From Bacteroidota bacterium (GTDB lineage Bacteria > Bacteroidota > Bacteroidia > Bacteroidales > SKPS01), in the NCBI GenBank assembly GCA_022709695.1, contig JAKLII010000008.1:124001-188000 (forward strand): a stretch of 64,000 bases of DNA. Direction: 5' to 3'. Position 1 is the first letter of the stretch; every line of letters begins with the position of its first letter. The notes below the pieces were generated by a model. That model was given only the letters and a program-made list of their open reading frames with translations. It was not told where the DNA came from and ran no database searches. Shown here piece by piece: positions 1 to 8,267 of this stretch. The position numbers and the translations under genes are program-made.

Positions 1-144
1 GGATTCATAAACCTCATGGGTTGCCCTGTCTTCATGCCTTTCTCCGAGCAGGTGGGACAGCAGTACAATGATGCCCACCAATACAATGACCGATAAAATG
101 TAGGCCACTAACGGCCAGTATATCGTCGCCAGAATCATATCCAT
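1..144 (-). CDS. nuoA: NADH-quinone oxidoreductase subunit A, N-terminal part (cut by window edge)
   Basis: The first 48 residues of a leftward gene are present and the rest lies outside the window. It starts with MDMILATIYW, has one long hydrophobic helix (about residues 3-32), and continues with a loop ending GERHEDRATHEVYES. That loop before YES(G) is the hallmark of the NuoA/ND3 loop joining TM1 to TM2 in proton-pumping complex I. NuoA is a membrane-arm subunit next to the quinone site. It is the usual first gene of a nuo operon, which would run leftward out of the window. ATG at 144 is preferred over the in-frame ATG at 138 because it is the first after the predicted promoter. The call rests on 48 residues only. 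Confidence 0.72.
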   Translation of the reverse strand, partial: MDMILATIYWPLVAYILSVIVLVGIIVLLSHLLGERHEDRATHEVYES

Positions 145-202
145 TGTATTTAGTTAATTACATATCAACATTTTAGCATATATAAAATGAATTTTGCCGA
201 CG

Positions 203-234
203 CTAAGATATTGATTGCTTTCGATTGATGCAAA
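203..234 (-). promoter_or_regulatory. Bacteroidetes-type promoter for nuoA
   Basis: On the minus strand, TTTG (231-234) is followed after 20 nt by TATCTTAG (203-210). This matches the TTTG / TAnnTTTG promoter pattern of this phylum at 7 of 8 positions of the -7 box. The nuoA ATG lies 58 nt downstream. Confidence 0.5.
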
Positions 235-429
235 AAAAGAGGAAGACAAAACAAAAAAAAACTGCAAAAAAACACAAGTGTCCAGGGTATTTCTCTTTCA
301 GAACAGACCCTGTTAAAGGATCAGACCGGAATTGATAAACCGATGAGAACCGTTATGTAAGCAGGATGCATGAACCGCATCTGTTTTTTTCAAATGCCGG
401 AAACATTCCAGTTGTTGCTTTGTTATAAC

Positions 430-447
430 TTGTTAAATCATTAACAA
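430..447. promoter_or_regulatory. Rex-type operator palindrome upstream of nqrA
   Basis: TTGTTAA-ATCA-TTAACAA is an 18-bp perfect inverted repeat with 7-bp arms and a 4-bp centre. This is the layout of operators bound by the NADH/NAD+-sensing repressor Rex (TTGTKAA-N4-TTMACAA in several phyla). It lies 92 bp upstream of nqrA, in the nuoA/nqrA divergent spacer. A second overlapping repeat ACTTGTTA...TAACAAGT spans 428-455. The sequence match is observed; binding by Rex is inferred. Confidence 0.6.
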
Positions 448-539
448 TAACAAGTATTGACATATTACGCTGTCACGAATTAATTGATCGCATCTGAATA
501 CTCAAATGTAAAAACCGTTTTCTGAATGAATTTATCCTT

Positions 540-1889
540 ATGACCAAAATTATCACCATCAGAAAGGGCTTGGATATCAAGCTGAAAGGTGAGGCTGAGC
601 ACATTGTGGCAACAGCTGATGTCAATCGGTTTGCGGTGAAACCAACCGACTTCCATGGGGTGTTACCCCGGTTGCTGGTGGCAGAAGGAGATCGTGTACT
701 GGCTGGCACACCTCTGTTTCTCGACAAAAACGACGATCGGATCCTATTTACAGCTCCGGTCAGCGGGACTGTTACCGAAGTCCGCAGGGGTGCACGGCGC
801 CTGCTGGAAGCTATTGTGATCTCAGCAGATACGACCCCTGAGTACCTGCAGATGCAGATTCCGGACCTGGCAGCGGCAACTGCGGAGGAGATTATCGATG
901 TTTTACTTAAGTCGGGTGCATGGCCGTTCATCCGGCAACGGCCGTATCAGGTGATTGCCCATCCGGATCACAAACCCAGAGCAGTGTTTATCAGCGCTTT
1001 CGATTCGTCACCTCTGGCCCCGGACCTCGATTTCCTGATCGGAAACCGCGGGAATGCCTTTCAGGTGGGTGTTGATGTGTTGAAAAAGATTTCCGGGGCA
1101 CCGGTACATCTGAATATCCATGCTGAACAGACAAGCGCTCCGGAGTTTCTGAAGGCTGCGGGTGTGCAGATCAACAGGTTCAAAGGGCCTCACCCTGCGG
1201 GTAATGTGGGAATCCAGATCCATCACCTGGATCCGGTTAACAAGGGAGAGGTGGTATGGACCCTGAACCCCCTGGATGTGGCCATGATAGGACGCCTCTT
1301 CCTGGAGAAGCGTTTCAACACCGAGCGGGTTGTGGCATTGGCCGGTTCTGAAGTGATGCACCCCAGGTACATCAGGACCCACATGGGGGCCTGCGTTGCC
1401 GAAATTACCGCCGGACAGGTCGCAGGGAACAATGTGCGCTATATTTCGGGAAATGTTCTTACCGGCACACGCATCGCCGCTGATGGCTTCCTCGGGTTTT
1501 ATGACCACCTGATCACCGTTATTCCCGAGGGAAATCATCACGAGTTTCTGGGATGGGCAAAGCCGGGACTTAAAGCCTTCAGCTTTTCCAATGCCTTCCC
1601 GTCGAAATTGCTCCACCGCAAACCGTTTGTACCCGATACCAACCTCCATGGGGGTGAACGGGCCTTTGTGGTAACCGGCCAGTATGAAAAGGTGCTTCCG
1701 ATGGATATCTATCCTGTGCAACTCCTGAAGGCCATTCTGGCAAAAGACATCGAGCTGATGGAAGACCTCGGGATCTACGAAGTTTGCGAAGAAGATTTTG
1801 CCCTGTGCGAAGTGATCTGCACCTCAAAAATCGAAGTGCAGTCGATTCTCCGCGAAGGCCTTGACATGGTAAGACAAGAGATGAGCTGA
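540..1889 (+). CDS. nqrA: Na+-translocating NADH:quinone reductase subunit A
   Basis: NqrA is the peripheral subunit without cofactors of the six-subunit Na+-NQR, which oxidises NADH, reduces quinone and exports Na+. The 449 residues match the usual length of about 450. The N-terminus (IRKGLDIKLKGEAE) and the barrel-sandwich segment around residues 50-100 (VAEGDRVLAG, APVSGTVTEV) show the RnfC-like fold of this family. It is the first gene of nqrABCDEF-apbE, all rightward with gaps of 2-24 nt. The ATG at 540 follows a non-coding spacer that carries the Rex-type palindrome. No Shine-Dalgarno is visible, as is normal for the phylum. Confidence 0.97.
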   Translation: MTKIITIRKGLDIKLKGEAEHIVATADVNRFAVKPTDFHGVLPRLLVAEGDRVLAGTPLFLDKNDDRILFTAPVSGTVTEVRRGARRLLEAIVISADTTPEYLQMQIPDLAAATAEEIIDVLLKSGAWPFIRQRPYQVIAHPDHKPRAVFISAFDSSPLAPDLDFLIGNRGNAFQVGVDVLKKISGAPVHLNIHAEQTSAPEFLKAAGVQINRFKGPHPAGNVGIQIHHLDPVNKGEVVWTLNPLDVAMIGRLFLEKRFNTERVVALAGSEVMHPRYIRTHMGACVAEITAGQVAGNNVRYISGNVLTGTRIAADGFLGFYDHLITVIPEGNHHEFLGWAKPGLKAFSFSNAFPSKLLHRKPFVPDTNLHGGERAFVVTGQYEKVLPMDIYPVQLLKAILAKDIELMEDLGIYEVCEEDFALCEVICTSKIEVQSILREGLDMVRQEMS

Positions 1890-1909
1890 CCTTAAATACA
1901 CGGAACCCC

Positions 1910-3070
1910 ATGAATTCATTAAGAAATTTTCTGGATAAAGTCAAACCTGCCTTTCAGGAAGGGGGCAAGCTGCAAAAGCTTCATTCCACTTTCGACGCGT
2001 TCGAGACCTTCCTGTTTGTCCCCGATAAGGTCACGTTTAAAGGAAGCCACATCCGCGACAGCATCGACATGAAGCGCACCATGATCCTGGTGATAACGGC
2101 CATGCTCCCTGCACTGTTGTTCGGGATCTGGAATGTCGGTTTCCAGCATTTCAAAGTCAACGGCATCGAAGCCGATTTCTGGATGAGGGTATTCTACGGC
2201 CTCAGAACCGTTCTTCCGGTAGTGGTGGTTTCATACATTACCGGACTGGCCATTGAGTTCGTTTTTGCCCAGATCCGGAAGCACGAGGTGAATGAGGGAT
2301 TTCTGGTGTCGGGGATGCTGATTCCCCTGGTACTGCCTCCCGATATCCCTTTGTGGATGGTGGCGGTGGCCACTGCTTTCGCCGTGATATTCGGCAAGGA
2401 GGTGTTTGGGGGTACGGGGATGAACATCCTTAATCCTGCCCTTACTGCCAGGGCTTTCCTGTTTTTTGCCTATCCGGCCGACATGACGGGCGATAAAATC
2501 TGGGTGTCGGGAACCCCTGACGGTTTTACCGGAGCAACACCCCTTGCAGAAGCTGCCATTGGAAATACCGGGAATATCCCTTCCGTTTTCGATATGTTCA
2601 TGGGCTGGATCCCTGGGTCCATCGGTGAAACCTCCACCCTGGCCATTCTCCTCGGAGCCGCTTTTCTTCTGATTACCGGCATCGGCAGCTTCCGGATCAT
2701 GTTCTCCGTGTTTGCCGGAGGTTACCTGATGGGACTGCTGTTCAACCTTTGGGGTGCAAACGCGTACATGGAAATCCCGGCCTATTACCACCTGGTGATG
2801 GGAGGCTTTGCCTTCGGAGCCGTATTCATGGCCACCGACCCTGTTTCTGCAGCGCAAACCCCGACGGGGAAATGGATCTACGGGTTACTGATCGGTATCT
2901 TTGCCGTCCTCATCAGGGTACTTAATCCGGCCTATCCCGAAGGAATGATGCTTGCCATCCTCTTCATGAACGTGGCAGCTCCCCTTATCGACCATTATGT
3001 GATCGAATCCAACATCAAAAAGCGCAGGCGCAGGGCAAAGAAAGCTGCTCTCCTCCGGCAGTCTGTATAA
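1910..3070 (+). CDS. nqrB: Na+-translocating NADH:quinone reductase subunit B
   Basis: Integral membrane subunit of Na+-NQR with about ten hydrophobic segments in 386 residues. The motif DGFTGAT (residues 204-210) contains the threonine, here T210, that carries covalently bound FMN in this family. The flavin is attached by ApbE, whose gene closes this operon. NqrB also binds riboflavin and forms part of the Na+ path. The cytoplasmic N-terminal stretch of about 50 residues is typical of NqrB and absent from the related RnfD. The start is 20 nt after nqrA. Confidence 0.97.
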   Translation: MNSLRNFLDKVKPAFQEGGKLQKLHSTFDAFETFLFVPDKVTFKGSHIRDSIDMKRTMILVITAMLPALLFGIWNVGFQHFKVNGIEADFWMRVFYGLRTVLPVVVVSYITGLAIEFVFAQIRKHEVNEGFLVSGMLIPLVLPPDIPLWMVAVATAFAVIFGKEVFGGTGMNILNPALTARAFLFFAYPADMTGDKIWVSGTPDGFTGATPLAEAAIGNTGNIPSVFDMFMGWIPGSIGETSTLAILLGAAFLLITGIGSFRIMFSVFAGGYLMGLLFNLWGANAYMEIPAYYHLVMGGFAFGAVFMATDPVSAAQTPTGKWIYGLLIGIFAVLIRVLNPAYPEGMMLAILFMNVAAPLIDHYVIESNIKKRRRRAKKAALLRQSV

Positions 3071-3094
3071 TGTTCCAAGAAAAATCAAGGCAAT

Positions 3095-3871
3095 ATGGCA
3101 AAATCATTCAGTAACCAATACATCTTCACCTTCGCTTTCGTGATGGTGGTGATTGTAGCTACCGGCCTTTCACTGGGATTTTCTGTCCTCAAACCGTATC
3201 AGGATGAAAACCGCAGGATTGAGAAAATCCAGTACATCCTGAAAGCGGCCGGAATCCCTTCCGAAAAGAAGGAAGCTACCCGTGTGTACAGCGACCACCT
3301 GATCGCTGAATGGATACTCGATCCTGTAACCGGTGAACCAGTTAGTGTCTATCAGTCGGATGGCACCTATCTGAAAGGTGACCGGCGTGCATTTGATATC
3401 GACATGAAAAAACTGCTGGCGGCACGCAAAGCCTTCAATGAGGGCAAATCGAAAGACAACCCCGGAATCCCCCTCTTCGTGATGCGCAGTGATAAGGGAG
3501 ATACACTCTATGTAATTCCGGTCTGGGGCAGAGGCCTCTGGGGCCCGGTCTGGGGTAATATCGCGTTCGGAACTGACCGCAATTCCATTACCGGAGCAAC
3601 CTTCGACCATCAGGGAGAAACTCCGGGGCTCGGAGCCGAAATCAACAAGGATTTCTTCAGTGATCAGTTTAAAGGTAAAAAACTGATGGGCCCGGATGAT
3701 ACCTTCCAATCGGTCAAGGTTATTAAAGGAGGAGTAAAAAACCTTCCTGCAGAGAAACAGCCTTACAACGTCGATGGCATTTCCGGCGGAACCATTACCA
3801 GTGATGGTGTTTCCAACATGTTACTCGACTGCATCAGATATTATGAACCCTTCATGAAAAAAGCCCGGTAA
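3095..3871 (+). CDS. nqrC: Na+-translocating NADH:quinone reductase subunit C
   Basis: NqrC has one N-terminal membrane anchor (about residues 8-30) and a periplasmic FMN-binding domain. The ApbE target motif SGGTIT ends at T235, the expected covalent FMN site, followed by SDGVSNML as in known NqrC proteins. The 258 residues are the normal size. Electrons pass from the NqrD/E iron-sulfur centre to this flavin and then to NqrB. The gene lies 24 nt after nqrB and 2 nt before nqrD, so it is translated as part of the operon. Confidence 0.97.
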   Translation: MAKSFSNQYIFTFAFVMVVIVATGLSLGFSVLKPYQDENRRIEKIQYILKAAGIPSEKKEATRVYSDHLIAEWILDPVTGEPVSVYQSDGTYLKGDRRAFDIDMKKLLAARKAFNEGKSKDNPGIPLFVMRSDKGDTLYVIPVWGRGLWGPVWGNIAFGTDRNSITGATFDHQGETPGLGAEINKDFFSDQFKGKKLMGPDDTFQSVKVIKGGVKNLPAEKQPYNVDGISGGTITSDGVSNMLLDCIRYYEPFMKKAR

Positions 3872-3873
3872 CT

Positions 3874-4536
3874 ATGGATGCACTGAAAGAAAAAGAACCG
3901 ATGTTTTCAGCAAAGAATATGGGTCTGATCAAATCCCCCATCATTAAGGACAACCCTATTACCGTGCAGGTATTGGGGATATGTTCAGCACTTGCCGTTA
4001 CCGTAAAGCTGGAGCCTGCCATCGTAATGGCCATTGCAGTTACCGTGGTTACAGCCTTCTCCAATTTGGTAATGTCGTTTATACGTAACATTACCCCTTC
4101 CAGGATCAGGATTATTGTGATGCTTACCGTTATTGCCTTTATGGTAATTATGGTAGACCAGGTGCTAAAAGCATTCCTGTACGATGTGAGCCGGCAGCTA
4201 TCGGTGTTTGTTGGCCTCATAATCACAAACTGCATCCTGATGGGCAGGCTTGAAGCCTTTGCTATATCGAACAAACCCTGGCCCTCTTTTCTGGATGGGA
4301 TAGGCAACGGCCTCGGCTACTCGTGGATTCTTGTGGCTGTGGCTCTTGTACGTGAAGTGCTGGGATCAGGGACTTTTTTCGGTATAAAACTATTCGATAC
4401 CCCCTGGTGGAATTTATACGAACTGGGATACAAGGATAATGGCCTTATGATCCTGCCCCCCATGGCACTTATCCTGGTGGGTGTGGTGATCTGGGTGCAG
4501 CGTTCCCGTCACCGTGAACTCATCGAAAAAAACTAA
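3874..4536 (+). CDS. nqrD: Na+-translocating NADH:quinone reductase subunit D
   Basis: Six-helix membrane subunit that pairs with NqrE in an antiparallel manner. Two cysteines placed within helices, C37 (LGICSAL) and C120 (ITNCIL), correspond to the NqrD ligands of the intramembrane [2Fe-2S] centre shared with NqrE. The 220 residues are a little longer than the usual 205-210. An alternative ATG ten codons downstream (MFSAKN) would shorten the N-terminus. The start at 3874 is only 2 nt from the nqrC stop. Confidence 0.96.
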   Translation: MDALKEKEPMFSAKNMGLIKSPIIKDNPITVQVLGICSALAVTVKLEPAIVMAIAVTVVTAFSNLVMSFIRNITPSRIRIIVMLTVIAFMVIMVDQVLKAFLYDVSRQLSVFVGLIITNCILMGRLEAFAISNKPWPSFLDGIGNGLGYSWILVAVALVREVLGSGTFFGIKLFDTPWWNLYELGYKDNGLMILPPMALILVGVVIWVQRSRHRELIEKN

Positions 4537-4557
4537 TCACTTAAACCAGAAACGATT

Positions 4558-5175
4558 ATGCAGGAATTCATCAGCATTTTTGTCAAGAGCATATTCATTG
4601 AGAATATGATCTTTGCCTACTTTCTGGGGATGTGTTCATTCCTGGCCATTTCCAAATCCGTGAAAACCTCCATGGGGCTGGGAGTGGCGGTGATATTTGT
4701 GTTGGTCATCACAACCCCTGTAAACTTTCTTCTGAACAAATACCTGTTGTCCGAAGGTTCCCTTGCCTGGCTCGGGCCTGCTTTTGCCACCATCGACCTC
4801 AGCTTCCTCAGCTTCATTATGTTCATCGCCGTGATTGCATCCATTGTGCAGCTCGTGGAAATGATCGTGGAGAAGTCATCCCCGGTTCTGTATGCCCAGC
4901 TGGGGATCTTCCTTCCCCTTATTGCCGTAAACTGTGCCATCCTCGGGGCTTCACTGTTCATGCAGGAGCGTGAATACGAAACCATGGGGCAGGTGGCTGC
5001 TTTCAGCCTCGGAAGCGGTATCGGCTGGCTTCTGGCCATTGTGATGATGGCAGCCATAAGGGAGAAGCTTCGCTATTCCAATGTGCCTGCCCCTCTCCGC
5101 GGACTTGGGATCAGTTTCATCCTCACCGGGCTGATGGCTATTGCTTTTATGAGTTTTATGGGTATCAAGATTTAA
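4558..5175 (+). CDS. nqrE: Na+-translocating NADH:quinone reductase subunit E
   Basis: Six-helix membrane protein of 205 residues, homologous to NqrD in inverted topology. C26 (FLGMCSF) and C126 (AVNCAIL) supply the other two ligands of the [2Fe-2S] centre between NqrD and NqrE. The N-terminal EFISIFVKSIFIENM is characteristic of NqrE. It lies 21 nt after nqrD and 14 nt before nqrF. A dedicated assembly factor (NqrM) inserts iron at this site in proteobacteria; see the small gene at 8012-8224. Confidence 0.97.
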   Translation: MQEFISIFVKSIFIENMIFAYFLGMCSFLAISKSVKTSMGLGVAVIFVLVITTPVNFLLNKYLLSEGSLAWLGPAFATIDLSFLSFIMFIAVIASIVQLVEMIVEKSSPVLYAQLGIFLPLIAVNCAILGASLFMQEREYETMGQVAAFSLGSGIGWLLAIVMMAAIREKLRYSNVPAPLRGLGISFILTGLMAIAFMSFMGIKI

Positions 5176-5189
5176 GAAAAACTACTCCT

Positions 5190-6452
5190 ATGATTTCTGT
5201 AATACTGGTTATCAATTATACGATGGTGCTGCTAGGCATCGCTGTATTTCTGGCAGTGATTCTTACCCTGGTAATGGGACTCCTCTATGCCCGCAAGAAA
5301 CTGACCCCTCAGGGGGATGTGAAGATCCTGATCAATGACGAAAAGGAGATTACCGTGGAACCGGGCTCCTCTCTCCTTACCACCCTCTCAGGGAATGGGA
5401 TATACCTGCCTTCAGCCTGTGGCGGTGGCGGCACCTGTGCCATGTGCAAATGCCAGGTGTTCGAAGGTGCAGGAGAGATTCTTCCCACTGAAAAAGGGTA
5501 TTTCACCCGGAAGGAGGTACAGAACCACTGGCGCCTGGGTTGCCAGGTAAAAGTCAGGGGGGATCTGAAAATTGCTATTCCTGAAGAGGTATTTGGTATC
5601 AAAAAGTGGGAATGCGAGGTGGTTTCGAACCATAATGTCGCCACCTTCATTAAGGAATTTGTGGTGAAACTGCCCGAAGGAGAACACCTGGATTTCAAAT
5701 CCGGAGGTTATATACAGATTGATGTGCCGAAATGTGAGGTGAATTTCTCTGATATGGTGGTGGAGGAAGAGTACCGCGACGAATGGGATAAATTTAAGAT
5801 GTGGGATCTGAAGATGAAAAATCCCGAACCGGTATTCAGGGCCTATTCTATGGCCAACCACCCGGCTGAGGGGAATATCATCATGCTCAACATCCGTATT
5901 GCCACCCCGCCATGGGACCGCAAAACCAACGCCTTTATGAAGGTAAATCCCGGAATCTGCTCATCTTATGTGTTCTCGCGGAAACCCGGTGACAAAGTAA
6001 CCATCAGCGGACCTTACGGCGAGTTTTTTATCAAAGAGAACAACCGCGAAATGATGTTTATCGGTGGTGGCGCCGGAATGGCCCCCATGCGTTCACATAT
6101 CTTTCACCTGTTCCATACAGAGAAAACCAACCGGAAGGCAACTTTCTGGTATGGCGGAAGATCCCTCCGTGAACTTTTCTATGTGGATGAATTTGAGGCC
6201 ATCGAAAAGAATTTCCCCAATTTCAGGTTCAATATCGGCCTTTCAGAACCCAAACCTGAGGATAACTGGAAAGGCTACACCGGGTTTATCCATCAGATCA
6301 TCTTCAATGAGTATCTGAGCAAACACCCTGAACCTGAAGAAATAGATTATTACCTTTGTGGCCCTCCTCAGATGAACGATGCCGTATTCAAAATGCTGGA
6401 TGAGCTTGGTGTGCCACAACAAAATATCGCCTTCGATGATTTCGGTGGGTAA
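5190..6452 (+). CDS. nqrF: Na+-translocating NADH:quinone reductase subunit F (NADH-oxidising)
   Basis: Entry subunit of Na+-NQR that takes hydride from NADH onto FAD and passes electrons to a plant-ferredoxin-type [2Fe-2S] cluster. Visible order: N-terminal membrane helix (about 8-33), cluster ligands C77, C83, C86 and C118 (ACGGGGTCAMC ... LGC), FAD motif RAYSMAN at 217-223, NADH motif GGGAGMAP at 292-299, and LCGPPQM near the C-terminus. The 420 residues are slightly longer than the proteobacterial 407. The 3' end overlaps the start of apbE. Confidence 0.98.
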   Translation: MISVILVINYTMVLLGIAVFLAVILTLVMGLLYARKKLTPQGDVKILINDEKEITVEPGSSLLTTLSGNGIYLPSACGGGGTCAMCKCQVFEGAGEILPTEKGYFTRKEVQNHWRLGCQVKVRGDLKIAIPEEVFGIKKWECEVVSNHNVATFIKEFVVKLPEGEHLDFKSGGYIQIDVPKCEVNFSDMVVEEEYRDEWDKFKMWDLKMKNPEPVFRAYSMANHPAEGNIIMLNIRIATPPWDRKTNAFMKVNPGICSSYVFSRKPGDKVTISGPYGEFFIKENNREMMFIGGGAGMAPMRSHIFHLFHTEKTNRKATFWYGGRSLRELFYVDEFEAIEKNFPNFRFNIGLSEPKPEDNWKGYTGFIHQIIFNEYLSKHPEPEEIDYYLCGPPQMNDAVFKMLDELGVPQQNIAFDDFGG

Positions 6453-7485
6453 CAGGCTGCGGCTGTTGCTGCCGGCTGTGTTGCTGTTGCTGGCCCTTAC
6501 CGGCTGCAAACAACAGCCCGTTGCCCCCGTTAAACTCACGGGGGAAGCGCAGGGAACCTATTACGCCATAACCTATTTCGACAGCAGGCAGCGTGATTTT
6601 TCAGCTGAGATATCCAACCTGCTTGCCCGGGTGGATGCTTCAGTTTCGGTGTATGCCGACACCTCTCTGATCAGCAGGATTAACCGGAACGAGACCGACT
6701 CGGTGGACAAAATCTTCTTTGATAATTTTACTGTGGCCCGCCAGGTTTCCGAGGCGTCAGGCGGTGCATTCGACTGCACCATCGGCAGGCTGATTGAGGC
6801 CTGGGGATGGGGATTTAGCAAGCGTGATTCCATCACTCCTGAAAAGATCGCCCAGCTTAAAGCACATTCCGGGTACCAAAAGGTATTTGTGGTAAACCGG
6901 CAGCTATTGAAGGAAGATGATTCCATTACACTGAATTTCAATGCCATTGCCCAGGGATACACCAGCGATCTGATTGCAGCATTCCTCAGGAGCAAAGAAA
7001 TCACCTCATTTCTTGTGGATGTGGGCGGAGAGTTGGTGGCAGAAGGGGAAAAACCGGATGGTTCTCCCTGGACCATCGGTATCGAGCTTCCGGATGAATC
7101 GGGGAGTGTGCCCGAAAACCTTATGGAGCGGCCGTTGCAGGCCATCCTTTCGGTAAAGGGCGGAAAAGGGGTGGCCACCTCAGGCAATTACCGCAAGTTC
7201 TATGTGGAGAATGGCGTCAAATACAGCCACACCATCGACCCCGCCACAGGGTATCCCGTAAGGCATTCCCTGCTCAGTGCAACGGTTGTGGGGCCTAATG
7301 CCACACTGGCCGATGCCTGGGCGACTGCCTTTATGGTTGTGGGCCTTGAAAAGGCAAAGAGTTTTCTGAAAGACCACCCCGAATTGCAGTCTTATTTTAT
7401 TTATGCCGACGAATCTGGCCGGGGGAAAACCTGGATGTCCGAAGGATTGAAGGGGATGATAGAAGAAGTTAGCGGGAGTCGGTAG
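6436..7485 (+). CDS. apbE: FAD:protein FMN transferase, lipoprotein
   Basis: ApbE transfers FMN from FAD to the threonines of NqrB and NqrC, so its place directly after nqrF fits. The chosen ATG at 6436 overlaps nqrF by 17 nt and gives a lipoprotein signal with lipobox ALTGC (C24), as expected for a periplasmic enzyme. An in-frame GTG at 6445 is also possible. A longer reading frame starting at 6379 is rejected because the added residues precede the signal peptide. Family motifs include DVGGELVAEG, ATSGNYRKF and HTIDPATGYP. The 349 residues match the family length. Confidence 0.95.
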   Translation: MISVGNRLRLLLPAVLLLLALTGCKQQPVAPVKLTGEAQGTYYAITYFDSRQRDFSAEISNLLARVDASVSVYADTSLISRINRNETDSVDKIFFDNFTVARQVSEASGGAFDCTIGRLIEAWGWGFSKRDSITPEKIAQLKAHSGYQKVFVVNRQLLKEDDSITLNFNAIAQGYTSDLIAAFLRSKEITSFLVDVGGELVAEGEKPDGSPWTIGIELPDESGSVPENLMERPLQAILSVKGGKGVATSGNYRKFYVENGVKYSHTIDPATGYPVRHSLLSATVVGPNATLADAWATAFMVVGLEKAKSFLKDHPELQSYFIYADESGRGKTWMSEGLKGMIEEVSGSR

Positions 7486-7610
7486 TAATGAGTTCCATAC
7501 GCTCGCTGGCGTGAGCGCGTTCAAGTGTTCAAATGTTCAAGGATCCAAGCTCCATGTTCCAGGCGCTCGCTTCGCTCTCGCGTTCCAGTTTCCATATTTC
7601 AAGGGGTACC

Positions 7611-7965
7611 AGCTCCGTAGGAGCGTACTCTTTGTAGCAACGAGGGTGCCCCCCAACAAACCCGGAGCTCCGTAGGAGCGTAATATCGGTAGCAACGAGG
7701 GTGCCCCCCAACCATTTAGCTCCGGAGGAGCGTAATATCGGTAGTAATGCAGGGTGCCCCCCAACCATATAGCTCCGTAGGAGCGTAATATCGGTAGTAA
7801 TGCAGGGTGCACACAACAACCAAAAAGCTCCGTAGGAGCGTAATATCGGTAGTAATGCAGGGTGCCCCCCAACCAAATAGCTCCGTAGGAGCGTAATATC
7901 GGTAGTAATGCAGGGTGCACACAACAACCAAAAAGCTCCGTAGGAGCGTAATTTCGGTACCCCCA
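7611..7965. repeat. Seven-unit tandem repeat, 52-55 bp period, each unit with a small hairpin
   Basis: Units begin at 7611, 7666, 7718, 7771, 7826, 7879 and 7934. Each opens with AGCTCCGTAGGAGCG, a GCTCC-GTA-GGAGC hairpin, followed by TAATATCGGTAG and a pyrimidine-rich segment. Unit 3 has CCGGAGG in the hairpin. Units 4 and 6 share the variant GTGCACACAACAACC whereas the others have GTGCCCCCCAAC, so units 4-5 and 6-7 look like 108-bp pairs. Unit 7 decays after about 30 bp. Upstream (7490-7600) are looser palindromic bits (CGCTCGCTGGCGTGAGCGCG). The array fills the spacer between apbE and the convergent small gene. Long open frames run through it only because the period is partly compatible with a reading frame. 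Confidence 0.9.
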
Positions 7966-8011
7966 GGATCCCGGAAGGTTTTTAACCCCTTCCATTTCAG
8001 AGAGAGAAGTA

Positions 8012-8224
8012 TTAAGCTGGATCGGGCTTGTTATCGCAATGTGAACCCTCTCCTTCGCCATTTGAACCGCAGCTGCATGCCATGGGTTTCCCCGTTTTGG
8101 GATCGACACTGCTGCCGCAGGTCTTTTTAAATTCGGCTCCTCTGATGAAGAACATTTTTATGGCAATGCCTGCAAATGCAATGGCTACCAGTACGATAGC
8201 GAATAATATCAGCGTGAAATCCAT
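8012..8224 (-). CDS. Small one-TM, four-cysteine membrane protein; NqrM-like candidate
   Basis: A 70-residue protein with one N-terminal helix (about residues 3-24) followed by a short soluble tail with four cysteines: C36, C50, C52 and C63 (KTCGSS, ACSCGS, SHCDN). NqrM (DUF539), needed to insert iron into the NqrD/E centre, has the same plan of one helix and four conserved cysteines. In gammaproteobacteria it follows apbE in the nqr operon. Here the gene is the next one after apbE but on the opposite strand, beyond the repeat array. The ATG at 8224 is chosen because upstream codons encode no membrane segment. The coding call is fairly secure; the NqrM role is inferred from architecture and place. 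Confidence 0.7.
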   Translation of the reverse strand: MDFTLILFAIVLVAIAFAGIAIKMFFIRGAEFKKTCGSSVDPKTGKPMACSCGSNGEGEGSHCDNKPDPA

Positions 8225-8267
8225 GGTTTCGTGTTTTGGTAATGAAACAGTCTGATCCGGCGAATGT

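Noticed and set aside
7611..7965. CRISPR array
   Set aside because: Repeat units are contiguous variants of one another, with no unique spacers of constant length and no cas genes nearby.
7529..8109. Long leftward open frames rich in YAPTEL/LLPILRSYGA peptide repeats
   Set aside because: They are translations of the 52-55 bp tandem repeat; the peptides repeat only because the DNA does, and no start signal or conserved domain is seen.
8028..8255. Rightward frame opposite the NqrM-like gene
   Set aside because: Shadow of the leftward gene; the leftward product has a clean membrane helix and ordered cysteines.
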